Below are positions 45,101-55,003 of a DNA stretch of 64,000 nt, one piece after another. This stretch comes from Sophora flavescens. Taxonomy: Eukaryota; Streptophyta; Magnoliopsida; Fabales; Fabaceae. The number at the start of each line of letters is the position of its first letter. Within the stretch, counting starts at the first letter, position 1. The stretch lies in the NCBI GenBank assembly GCA_030762895.1, contig CM061062.1:238824019-238888018 (forward strand), read 5' to 3'. Position numbers and translations under genes: made by a program. Under the pieces are notes generated by a model, which saw nothing but the letters and a program-made list of their open reading frames with translations, did not search any database and was not told the DNA's origin.

Positions 45101-46314
45101 ATTAAAGAGAGGTGTAGTACTCAATCACATGCTGCTCTATATCAGCAGAGTTTTCCAAAATCCGATCCTCAGATTTAAGCACTGTCATGGCTTTAGATGT
45201 AGCCCTTATCTTTGTAATTCTGTGAAAATATGAAGTGTTCCTATCCCCACTAGTGTGCTAGTTGACCCTAGCTTTCTCTTTCCAAAAGCTTTCTTGAAAG
45301 GCAAGGGACTGCTGCAAAACAATTTGAGCCTGCTGCTCATCCATTCTCAACTCATCAGAATAACCCGAGATGGAAATTTGCTCTTGAATTTTCTCTATAG
45401 CCAAAAGAGCCTCCTCAACCTTAACATGAACATTCCCAAAAACAGTTTTGTTCCAAGTTTTGAACTCAGTCTTTAAAGCTTTCAGTTTGAGTGAGGATGA
45501 ACATAGGACATCCAAAGAATTCTTTCTTCCAAACCTCTTCCACTAGTCTGTGACAGTCTTCATGGTCTGACCACATTTGAAAGTATTTAAAGGAGGATGG
45601 GAAAGTCTGCATACCTCTTTTCATGATCAACAACAATGGATGGTGGTCTGACTTGCTTCTTGGCAGAGTACAACAAACACTAGAGCTCCAAAAAGAAAGC
45701 CAATCATTGTTACAGACTGTTCTGTCCAGTCTTCTTTCTGAAACAGCTCTACCTCTTCTACCATTTGACCAAGTAAAGGTAGCTCCTCTAGTGTTTAGAT
45801 GGATAAGATCACAGCTGTCAGTCCAGGCCTGAAACTCATCACAAGATGCTTTTAAAGGAAGGCAACTACCCCTTTGCTCATGAGACCCCAAAACTGAGTT
45901 AAAATCCCCAATAAAGCACCAAGGGCCTTGGTTACTTTGTTGCAGATTGGCCAAGTTCAGCCATAGGTCTCTCCTCTTAACATGAGTTGTACTTGCATAA
46001 ATGGCATCTAGATACACAACTTGATCATCAATATTTACAGACAGAGCAACATACTGGGCAGAAATAGACAAAATGAAAGGTGACAAATGTTCTGAGCATA
46101 AGCCCCACAGATTTGGCAAACTGTCATTTCTATCATTCACAACAAAAGGTTTCAGATTAAGCTGTTTCCAGAAAGAAATAGGGATTTGATCCATGGAAAT
46201 CCAAGGCTCAGAGATAAATAAAAAGTCAGGTTTATGCAAACCACAAAACTCTTTAAGGACCAATTTAGTATCTAAATTACCAATACCTCTAACATTCCAA
46301 TATAAAATCTTCAA
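42187..46314 (-). pseudogene. LINE-A ORF2 (endonuclease, RT, RNase H), broken
   Basis: The endonuclease begins KILYWNVRGIGN at 46314 and holds CFIGDFNSVLG and SDHHPLLLI. The first codon is TTG where LINE-B has ATG. A frameshift lies near 45490. Stops occur near 45256 and between there and 45084, followed by RT (YRPIALANFQ, GAPGPDG, RQGDP) with an intact YADD near 44250. A TGA lies near 44370 and a shift near 43555. The zinc-like CSLCVRTEETAHHLFLSC then leads to a C-terminal RNase H (CNTDGASKGSPG, LHAELEAAMQAIE, LECDSMLVV) ending at 42187. ORF2 proteins nick target DNA and prime reverse transcription there; this copy cannot make one. Confidence 0.88.
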
Positions 46315-47947
46315 GAGGCAAAGTTTAGAGGATCTGCTTTGGATATTGTGACACGACCTGCAGATTGAACCACCTGCTTATTCTTTTTCAGTCTTTTCTT
46401 CTTTTTCTGAGATTTCGATAAGACTTTAGTGAAGCTAGGGTCCTCATTGTTGTCTTGATTTCCATGGACAGAAAGAGGCATGCCCTCATCTAAATCATCA
46501 TCATTTCCATCAGCCCAGAATTTTGATTTTAGGAATGTTAATTCCTTCTGGACCTGGGGATGAACATAACCAGCTGAGTGTCTGTTGGGGGAACCATTAG
46601 TTGTAGACTCAAATGAATCAGTAGCATGCTGAGTGTCTAGGGAGTCAGGCACTATTTCATCATTGTTATTGCTTTCAGGTTCAATATTTTGAGCCTGAGT
46701 TTCTAAAGGGTCAATTCGTACCAGTGTAGCAGCATTGTTATGGAATGTAAATTCGTCAAAAGCTACTTCTGCATCCTCACCATCATCAGCAGCAGGATTA
46801 GACACATCCTGTATTGGCAGGTTATTTTCACTATCAGTTAAGACATGATCATTTTGTACCAATGTAGCAGCATTGTTATGGGCTGTAGATTCCTCAAAAA
46901 CTACTGTTACATCATCATCAGCAGCAGCAGCAAGATTAGGCCCATCCTGTTTTGGCAGGTTGTTTTCATTATCAGAAAGGACATGATCTTCTGCCTTGTC
47001 ATCCTCATTAACCAAATTGACCAAAGTCTGATCAATATCAGCATGGTGAGCATTCTGCAATACTTTTTTAGGTACATATATTGATTTTACCCTTTGTTGA
47101 GGCTGTTGCTCCTGATCAGCCTTCAATGCTTGCTGCAAAATAAAGCCATCTTTCTTGTTACATTGTTCAATAGAATGACCAATTGATTGACAGGTTTTGC
47201 AGAAAGAAGGCAATTTCTCATAAACAATTTCCACATAGAAGGCAAAATTGTCTCTTTCAACCATGATCACATTTGGGAGGGCCTTTGTGAGATCAACGTC
47301 AACCAACACACGAGCATAATGGCCTAACACTCTATTTTTCGTTGCCTCATCCAAAGCAATTGGTGTTCCAACACCATTGGCAATTTCAAAAAATAGTTTA
47401 GGGCACCAGTATTCTTGTGGTAAATCATGAATGCGGATCCATGCTTGCACATGAGTTTGCTTCTGTTTATTTGGATTGAAGTCTGGCATCCATTGAAACA
47501 ATCTTAGAAGACCCGGCTTCAAATTCCATGATCCGACAGACTAAACTTTCCTTAAATCTTCTTGTGATGCAAACCAAAATTCATAATAGCCTTTTCCCAA
47601 AGGTATCATGTTCCAGTGAGTGAGTGGCTTCCACAGATTCAAAAGCTTTGCCTTCAGATCAGTAAACTTCATCGGTTTACTCCCTTTTCCAACAGAATTC
47701 GGCCCTGCAGGTTGTTTTTACAGGCTTGCAGCCCTTGTTGGTATTCGTCCTCTGAAATTTTGATCGAGATATGTTCCTCTTTGAGGCATGGTTTCGGCAT
47801 CTGAGACATTGGAACATTGATCGAACTGTTTAAAGCTTGTGCAAAGGTTCTTGCTTGAGGAAAAGAAGAAGAAGCATGAGGGGGAGAAGAAGGGGGAGAC
47901 GCAAGAAACTTTCATGGGCAAATAGGATTGCGTACGACCGAGGCCAT
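46311..47947 (-). pseudogene. LINE-A ORF1 (DUF4283-type with CCHC knuckle), broken
   Basis: The ancestral start is the ATG at 47947 (MASVVRNPICP), followed by TGA at 47912-47914. The frame then continues KFLASPPSSPP and FAQALNSSIN like LINE-B. A lost base near 47683 and a TAG near 47540 interrupt it. From about 47522 it is open: DUF4283-like sequence, the knuckle CKTCQSIGHSIEQC, two imperfect repeats around NNAATLVQNDHVLTDSENNL, and a basic end SKSQKKKKRLKKN. The stop TGA overlaps the ORF2 start codon position (TTGA). ORF1 proteins bind the LINE RNA. Confidence 0.85.
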
Positions 47948-48005
47948 GATCATGCAAACCCTAGGCTATCATGCAAACCCTAGCAGAGAGTTTTTTCAAG
48001 ACCAA

Positions 48006-49701
48006 GCCTTATACTAATTATTCTCTTGGATTCAACAACTTCCTCTAGCTAGGGTTTTGATCACATAAGGAAAAATAGGAAATAAATTTTATTTTGATTC
48101 ATGCTCTTGGATAATGAATATAGAAATCCTATAGAGTTAGTAGAAATTGGTTTCACATCAAAAGGATTTTTCTATGGTTTTCTAGAAATTTTTTGAAGAA
48201 AAACCCTAGAAATTGGAAACATGATGTTCTTGACAAAATCAAATGAAATGAATGAATAGGAAAGCAATAATGAACATAAGAAATTAGGTTTTACCTCTTA
48301 GATGATGAAGGAATGAAGAGAAATGATCAAAACAAGCTTAGTTAAAAATTTAACAGCTTTGAGGATGTGGTGGTATTATGAATGTATCTCACGATCTTCT
48401 CATCTAAAAATTACAAACTTTAGCTTGTCGAAAAGGTAAGAAGGAGAGGCACAACTTTGATGTTTAAGGTTTTGTTTGATTCAGAGAATAACAGCTTTCC
48501 TACGTTCTCGTGTGATGCTGAGGATTTTGAGCTGTTTTGGTAATTTGGGCACATCTCCCAATATACTTATATTTTTTTGATGATCGTTAGCTTTTTGTAA
48601 ATAAAAGATGAAGAGGAACACCTTTCATGGAGAAAGTTTTTCGAGTTTCAGAACAGAAGATGCCAGAGTTTCGGTATGGTTCGGTGAGTCAATGGAGTTT
48701 TTCTTTGTTTCTCTTTGTGTTCTTGATGAATGATGAAAAGAAAAATGGTTTAGTGTGGGGAGGAGAACTTGGCCGTGTACATAAGGGAAGTGAGGGGGAA
48801 GGAATGTGTCATAATGGCAAGGAGGGAAATCCACACCAACTTAGGGGCATTTAGGTCTTTATTCACATAAATATCTTAGATATTTATCAAAAGCCATCAT
48901 TACAAATGTGTGGACATGGTTTAAGGAGAGGATTATGTAGTGGAGATGATGTTGAGGAGGTGTAGCTGGTTGCGTACCACAAGGAGGAAGGAGGAGCAAA
49001 ATTGATGATGTCTTGGTCATTGACCATGGTTGCCATTTAACTAGGATAGGTTAGGTTAGTACATAAATATCTAGATATTTTGTTCTAGCATTTATGGTGA
49101 AGGTGAGTCACCTGTCTCACACATGGGTGGGTCCCAAATGTGATATTAACCTCCCAGACCCTCTGCATATCTCTGCGAATCCATATTTGGCTCCGACGCT
49201 TTACCCGATTAGGTTTTCCACCAGTTTTACGCTAAAGTTTTACCCGATAAAATAAAATATTTTATTTTTGGGTCGAAATTCTTGAAATATATATTGTTCC
49301 CAACAAGTGGCAATATTTTGAAATTGTCTGTTTTTGGGCCAAAAATTAGGGTTTTTCTTACGCGATTTTCTTCGAAACTTCGCCCGAATAAATATAATAT
49401 TTATTTTTGAGTGAAAGTTTTGAAATAGATTCATATCACTTGAAAGGTGATAAAAATCTAAAACGTTTCATTTTTGGGTCAAAATTAGGTTTTCTGAGCT
49501 GTAAAATCTTACTGTCAGTGAAAACACAGACCGGGTTTCGTCTGAATTTTCAACCCAAAATTTAACTTTAGACTTCTACTATCAAGTAGAGTCTAAATAT
49601 GACTTTGGTTTATCCAAAATCATTTTTTTAAGTCTCGGATAAAAATATAAACATTTATATTTTTACCAATATTGAGAAACAGTAAAAATCGGGGTATTAC
49701 A
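48006..49701 (-). other. 5' part of unit E2, non-coding
   Basis: This is AT-rich sequence of the LTR-like family, with AAGAG|GTAAAACC (donor-like) at 48295/48294, matching the same site in E1, and the conserved box at 49470-49560. No protein-coding frame is supported, and the small frames are not shared between copies. Confidence 0.6.
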
Positions 49702-50576
49702 CTTTTATTTTTTTCAAGCTCTTGGATTCATGATCCTAGAGTAGTAGAGAGTGAGGAGAAATTATCACATATCCAAAATCTGATTTCTATGATTTTCTAG
49801 AATTAAACTAATAAAATCAAGGAAAATAGCAATATGTCTAACTTGACACGAATGAATTGAAATAAATGAATAGAAGAGTAGTCATGATCATAACTAATGG
49901 GGATTTACCTCTAGCTGATGATACAAGTGAAGAAGAATGGATGAAATATGAAGTGTTCAAATGCCTTGGAGAGGGAGGGTCCAACTTTTGTCGGGGTAAA
50001 AGGCTAACAATTTGTTGGGACAATTTTGGAATTCAATTGCAAGGCAAATCACTTTTTTTGTCATTTCCATATGAATTTTAGATATTTTATAAAGTAGTCA
50101 TCATGACTTGGTGAGTCATGGTGGTAACTCACCTCATGACTCACCCACTTAGGTGGCAAGGTGTCTCATCCATCCAGTGTCCGGTTCTATCTCAGTAGTT
50201 CCGTATTCGGCTCCGTCGTTTACTCAATTTAGGTTTTACGATGTTTTCTTCAAAAATTCGTCCGAATAAAATACAATATTTTATTTTTTAGCAAAAATTT
50301 CCAAATTAGATTATATCATTGGAAATGTGATAAAAATCTAAAACGTTTCATTTTTGGGTCAAAATTAGGTTTTCTGCTCAGTAAAATCTTACTGTTGATG
50401 AAAACTCAGACCGGGTTCCGTCTGAATTTTAAACCCCAATTTAACTATAGGTTTCTACTATAAATTTGATTCTAGATATTATTTTGTTTATCCAAATCAT
50501 TATCTAGGTCTCGAATAAAAATATAAACAGATATAATCTACCAATATTGAAAAACAGTAAAAATTGGGGTATTACA

Positions 50577-50833
50577 TAAAGGATGTATCCGGAGTTCTCT
50601 CAAGAGTCTCGGAATGTAAGATTGGGCTTATGTAATGATGGTTTTAATCCTTTTGGTCAATACGGTAAAGCTTACTCTTGTTGGCCAGTTATATTGACCC
50701 TATATAATCTCCCGCCTGGCATGTGCATGAAGAGGGATTTTATGTTTTTTACGATCATAATTCCTGGTCCATCGAATCCGAAAACTAAGATTGATGTGTA
50801 CTTCCAGTCTCTCAAAGAAGAGTTGAACCATTT
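50577..50833 (+). pseudogene. TNP2-type CACTA transposase scrap
   Basis: The plus frame reads SQESRNVRLGLCNDGFNPFG then YSCWPVILTLYNLPPGMCMK and IPGPSNPKTKIDVYFQ, a very recognisable segment of the En/Spm TNP2 transposase (Transposase_21 family), which cuts and moves CACTA elements. It is bounded on the left by E1 and on the right by the CACTA terminus at 50834. Only about 85 codons remain. Confidence 0.85.
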
Positions 50834-51745
50834 CACTACAAGAATCGTTCAAATTTACGATAGTCTCTTTGCGACGACCAAAAAGCGGACGTAAATATAG
50901 ACATTTCCGACGACTTGGGACGTCGGTAATCATAACGGTCATTTTTCAGAATTTGCGATACACTAGTCGTCAGTAATTTTGCCATTTTAGTCAAGGAATT
51001 TTGTAATTTGTGACGGCTAAAACTGTCGCTAACTTTTGTCCACATTTGCGACGACTGGTGCCATCAGTAATGAAAGTGGGATTTTCGAGGTTCCAAGATT
51101 TGCGACGGACGAAGCGGACGCAAATATTTATTTCACTTTGCGACGGCCTTGCCGTCAGAAATCCATCGATAAGGTCCAATAAATGTTGGAAAACAGAAAC
51201 CTTTATCTCATTATCGTCTCCACCTCCATTCGTGCCTCCACTTCTCCCTCTTTGTGCCTCAGTACTCTCGTCGCCTCCAGCAGCCGCGAGCAACGACGGC
51301 CATCACGGCCACTGCAAGTCCCCCTCCAGTCCTCTCCTTTTCCCTCTCCTCTCCCTTCCAGTCATTCTGCGAAGACAGCCACCGCCACCCCCGCTGCATC
51401 TCCTGCCACCGTCCAAGCCTCTTTCGGTCACTATTAATGTATTTGTTTCATCAGCTTTGCATTTATTTCAACTTCAATATATGTATGTTATATATATGAA
51501 TATCTGTATGATTTTTTTTTTTACATGATGCAGTGAAGTAAGAATTGGTTTTGTTAGTGATGTTTGAGGTTTTTTTTACTGGTTCTAACAAACATAGCAA
51601 ATGGGTATGTTGGGGCAACATTCTGATAGCTTTGATTTTCTCTGAAAGTTGGGGCAACATTCTGGTGTAAGCAATTGGTAGCAGAAACTGTTAGGTAGCA
51701 GTTGCTCATATAGCATTATGTTAAAATCTTGAGAAAAGGTAGTCG
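50834..51745 (+). mobile_element. CACTA element terminus with subterminal repeats
   Basis: CACTACAAGAATCG at 50834 is a CACTA-type end, sitting in the TNP2 scrap. From about 50873 to 51171 there are six to seven units of the form TTTGCGACGR...CGTCRGTAAT, each an imperfect palindrome, typical of subterminal transposase-binding repeats. Beyond 51180 is a C-rich, Ser/Pro-coding-like stretch (51230-51440) and AT-rich sequence with a duplicated GTTGGGGCAACATTCTG (51611, 51650). The other terminus is not in the window, and the element is cut by the copia scrap at 51746. Confidence 0.75.
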
Positions 51746-51930
51746 TGTTGACAAGTGACTCCAAACACAAGAGGGGGGTGAATTGTGTTTTTCAAAAACT
51801 TTGATAAAATAAAAGCTTTTTCTTTTTTAATATATTCTAAAAAACCAATTTGTAAAAGACGCGTGCGAGTAAAAGTGTTTTGCAAAGGATAAAGCAGAAA
51901 TAAAATAGATAAGGGATGAGAAGATGAACA
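51746..51930 (-). mobile_element. Copia LTR scrap C4
   Basis: On the plus strand TGTTGACAAGTGACTCCAAA then CACAAGAGGGGGGTGAATTG is the inverse of a copia LTR 3' end, similar in layout to C2's (AATTCAACCCCCCTTCTTGTG ... TGTCAACTTCA) but distinct. It is cut by C3 at 51931, and its remainder lies outside the window. Confidence 0.65.
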
Positions 51931-53299
51931 TGTTGGTAGTGGCTATGATCTCGAGAGGGGGGGGGGGGGGGTTGAATTGAGATATTGAAATTTTTTTCCA
52001 CAATTTAAAGAAAATTGGTTTTAACTTAATTTTAATTCCCAAGAATCAGGTTATGTAACAAGTAATGATGTTAAGAAGAATTATAAGAAGTAACAACAAG
52101 TTTAACACAGATCGTAGATCAAAGATTCAAGCTAACAAGCATTCTTAAAACTCATTCACAACACACAAGTGCATATAACAAGTATATGGAGTTAGAGATG
52201 AGAAGAACACACAAACCGATTTATCCTGGTTCGGCTACCTCCTCTGGTAAGCCTACATCCAGTCCCACACCTTTGTGGTTTTCTCCACTATAATCAGCAA
52301 TTACAAAATTCCAATTACAGCAACACAAGGATAACATCCTTGCTCAAGAATTCACTAGAAAGAACACTTGCTTTTCTATACCCAAGGATCCCTTCTATCC
52401 TTGTTCAATCCTAAGAGATACCCTCTCTTAATCACACTAACCCACATAAAGAATTGAGTAGAGGAAAGACTCTAAAAGTCTGATTATACAAATTGAAGTT
52501 CTAAGTAATATCACACTTTTCTCTCAACTACGAAGCACTTTTGGAAGCTTTTGAATCTTTTGTATATCACTTTTCAGAATCAGTAAGATTGTTGTTCTTC
52601 TTTTTTCTATTTCTTGTATTTTACAATGTTCCTTTGATCCCTCTTTATATAGAAAACAAATTATAGTCGTTGGGATCAATTAAAACAGATTTGGATCTGA
52701 TTTAACAAAATCTGTTTTCTTGATTCTTGTTCTTGAAATAAGATTATGTTGGTTCTTGTAGAGTTTGCGTCCTTCTTGAAAATAACCGTTTCCATCTGAA
52801 AGAATAGCCGAGTCTTATTTGAAGAGAAAAAAAATAGCCGAGTCCATTTCCCACGTCAGCAGACGGGAGTACTAGCACAAGGTAATTGGACGTGCTCCAA
52901 CTGGTAGACGGGCTTTATATGCCATGTCTGTGGACGGAGCTTCTCATTAAGATCTTAGTAAGTCAAAAGGGAGTAACCTTAGTAGACGAGCTCCATGTGC
53001 CACATCAGCAAACGAGCGCTTCTTGTTACTTTAGTAGACGTGCGCTTCTGTTACTTTCAGTAGACGAGCTCCATGTGGTACTTCAGTAGACGCAAGCTGC
53101 TTGTTACTTCACTGGACGCGAGCTGCTTGTTACTTCAGTGGACGCGAGCTGCTTGTTACTTCAGTGGACGCAAGCTGCTTGTTTTATCCTTGAATTTTCT
53201 TTTTCATGAGTGATCTTGCATGCGATCTTCATCTTATGAGAGTGAAAAAATGCTCTGCTAGGGTTTTACGATTCCTTGCAACACAAGACTGGCTTACCC

Positions 53300-55003
53300 A
53301 TGGCAATTTTCTCAAACTGCCCATGGGATCTCCTCTTCCCCGAGTCGGCTGCTGTGCCTCCTCCTATCGCGCCTTCATCTCGTCCTTCTCCTCCACCCAC
53401 ACAAACCAAGTCTTTTGCCCAAGCCCTAACAAATTCTTGTGCGGTACCCTTGATTCAGTTGCCAAAACCCCGTGTTAAGGCTGATGAATTGACAATCAAA
53501 ATTCCGGAGAATGAATACCTTGCAGGTCTGGAGGGATGCAAAAACCACTTACATGGTCGCCTGTTACTGTCGAAAGGTTGTTCTCCTTTGAAGCTGACTG
53601 ACTTGCGTCAGAGGTTATCATCCCTATGGAAGGATATTAACCCCTGGCATCTGATTTCCCTTGGCAAAGGGTTCTATGAATTTTCTTTTTATTCTTTAGA
53701 AGATATGCGCAACGTTCTTGCTGTAGGGCATTGGAGTCTTGGTCCAGGAAGCTTGAGAGTGTTTTCATGGACTAAGGATTTCAACCCTTACTCCCTAAAG
53801 AAATCTCACGCACAGGTCTGGGTTAGATTTTACGGGGTGCCTCAAGAGTATTGGAGGCCGAAAATTCTTTTTGCCATCGCTGGGGGATTGGGGATCCCAA
53901 TTTGCCTGGATGAGGCCACCAGTAAGAAGTCTTTTGGTCACTTTGCTAGGGTCCTGGTTGATATTGATTTGAATGCTAAGCTTAGAGAGAAAATCCTGGT
54001 CGAAAGGGAGGATTATGCTTTTCTCTCTTATATAGAGTATGAGAAATTGCCAGAGTTTTGTACATCATGCCAATCCATAGGACATTCTCTGGGAACGTGC
54101 AACAAAGCTGCAGGGAGTTCTGCAAAGAAAGTAACTCAGGGACCGAGGCCTAACCCAAGGAAGGTTTATGCTCCTAAACCAAAGACTATGGTGGGGACAG
54201 ATTTTGTTGCAGAGGTAGCTGAGGCTAATGATTTTCATGTTACAAATCAGGCCGTTTCTCATCCAGAGGCACAACAACGAGACAGCATCATTGTTGCTAT
54301 GAACAAAGGAAAAGGGATTGGAACTGATGTCACAGGTCCTGATGATTTGAACCTTGACAAGGGTGGATGCAGTAAAGGAGGTCAGGATTTGTTTATCACT
54401 AACGATGGGGTTATTGTGGAAGATGTTACCCTTGATAGAGACCACAACTCAAACTTTCTGCCTAGAAATGTTCCTTATGTGTTACAGGAAGTTTCTAACT
54501 TGGATAACACGGCTCCTGTTGAAAAGGCTTATTCTGCAGATGCTGCATCTGAGACTGAAATAGCAAGCTCAGACAACGTGGAGTCAGGAAATGCTCTTCC
54601 TGCTGATGCTGTTTCTCCTTCATTGGTTCCAAATTCTATATCCTCTGGCAGTAACTTGGGTAACTATGGCTCCTCTTCCCCTTTTTGCCATACTCCAGCC
54701 ATGATTAGACACCCTGTAGAGAATTTAAACTTTATCCCTAATTCATCTTCTGTCAATAAAGGACAGCAGGCTGAGATTAATGATGTTGTTGCTCAGGATT
54801 TGAAAGTGGTTGGGAGGCTTTGGGGGGATGAGGTTGATGATCAAGATGCTTGCCATGCCCCTGCAAATAATTCAGATGCAAACTTCACTCAAGTTTAGTC
54901 CAAGTCTCAGAAAAAGAAACAAAGAAGATTTAGAAGGCAAGCACAAAGAATGTCCCAGTATCAAGCCCATTATGGGACAGACTCTGTCTCACTTGAATTT
55001 TAA
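53300..55003 (+). pseudogene. LINE-B ORF1 (DUF4283 plus CCHC knuckle), one premature stop
   Basis: I choose the ATG at 53300 (MAIFSNCPWDLLFPES); codons before it are leader. A Pro/Ser-rich start (to residue 45), FAQALTNS, and a DUF4283-type RNA-binding region (about 65-245: WKDINPWHLISLGKGFYEF, VWVRFYGVPQEYW, FARVLVDIDL) precede the knuckle with C254, C257, H262 and C267. A long acidic, low-complexity part follows. TAG at 54896-54898 ends the open frame. Without it the protein continues SKSQKKKQRRFRRQ to TAA at 55001-55003, for 567 codons. That basic end matches LINE-A. The TAA shares its last A with the ORF2 ATG. Confidence 0.88.

Larger units (their letters stand above)
42025..48005 (-). 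mobile_element. LINE-A, full-length but decayed L1-type LINE
   Basis: It inserted into E2 on the minus strand. The 5' leader (ACTCTCTGCTAGGGTTT) and the 3' end (GGTGCCAACCTAGTTGGGAT) match LINE-B, so both ends are recognisable. It has an ORF1 with a zinc knuckle, an ORF2 with endonuclease, RT and RNase H, then a 3' UTR with the shared CCCCCCAT box at 42140-42174. The exact limits and target duplication are uncertain because E2 is itself repetitive at the site. Confidence 0.85.
39295..49701 (-). mobile_element. LTR-like unit E2, interrupted by LINE-A
   Basis: On the plus strand it begins TGTAACACCCCCTGGGTG (the inverse of its 3' end) and ends AAATCGGGGTATTACA (the inverse of its 5' end). The flanks ATTTT (39290-39294) and CTTTT (49702-49706) agree at four of five bases. 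Removing LINE-A leaves about 4.4 kb, close to unit D. E1 sequence on both sides joins sensibly if E2 is removed, which proves that E2 inserted into E1. Confidence 0.75.
37216..50576 (-). mobile_element. LTR-like unit E1, interrupted by E2
   Basis: Read on the minus strand, the 5' end is at 50576 (TGTAATACCCCAATTTTTAC). The conserved box, a TATA-like TTTATAAAATA near 50085 and an AGAG|GTAAAT donor-like site near 49907 lie in the right-hand part (49702-50576). The rest, with the ORF, is 37216-39294. E2 sits between. The 3' end is missing at the tail-to-tail join with F1. Confidence 0.65.

Noticed and set aside
39295..49701. An exact 5-bp duplication for E2
   Set aside because: ATTTT and CTTTT differ at one base and lie in T-rich sequence. 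I treat the duplication as probable only, and the nesting is argued from E1 continuity instead.
5952..50576. F1 and E1 as the two LTRs of one giant element
   Set aside because: They are in opposite orientation, differ clearly in sequence, and no gag-pol or matching target duplication (TTGAG versus TAAAG) supports it.
51010..51528. 172-codon Pro/Ser-rich frame, with two overlapping frames open as well
   Set aside because: All three frames stay open because the stretch is C-rich, and the start lies in CACTA subterminal repeats. There is no codon signature of a protein.
53276..53299. Upstream TTG as the start of LINE-B ORF1
   Set aside because: The ATG at 53300 is the first good start and aligns with the ATG of LINE-A. 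The preceding codons are leader.
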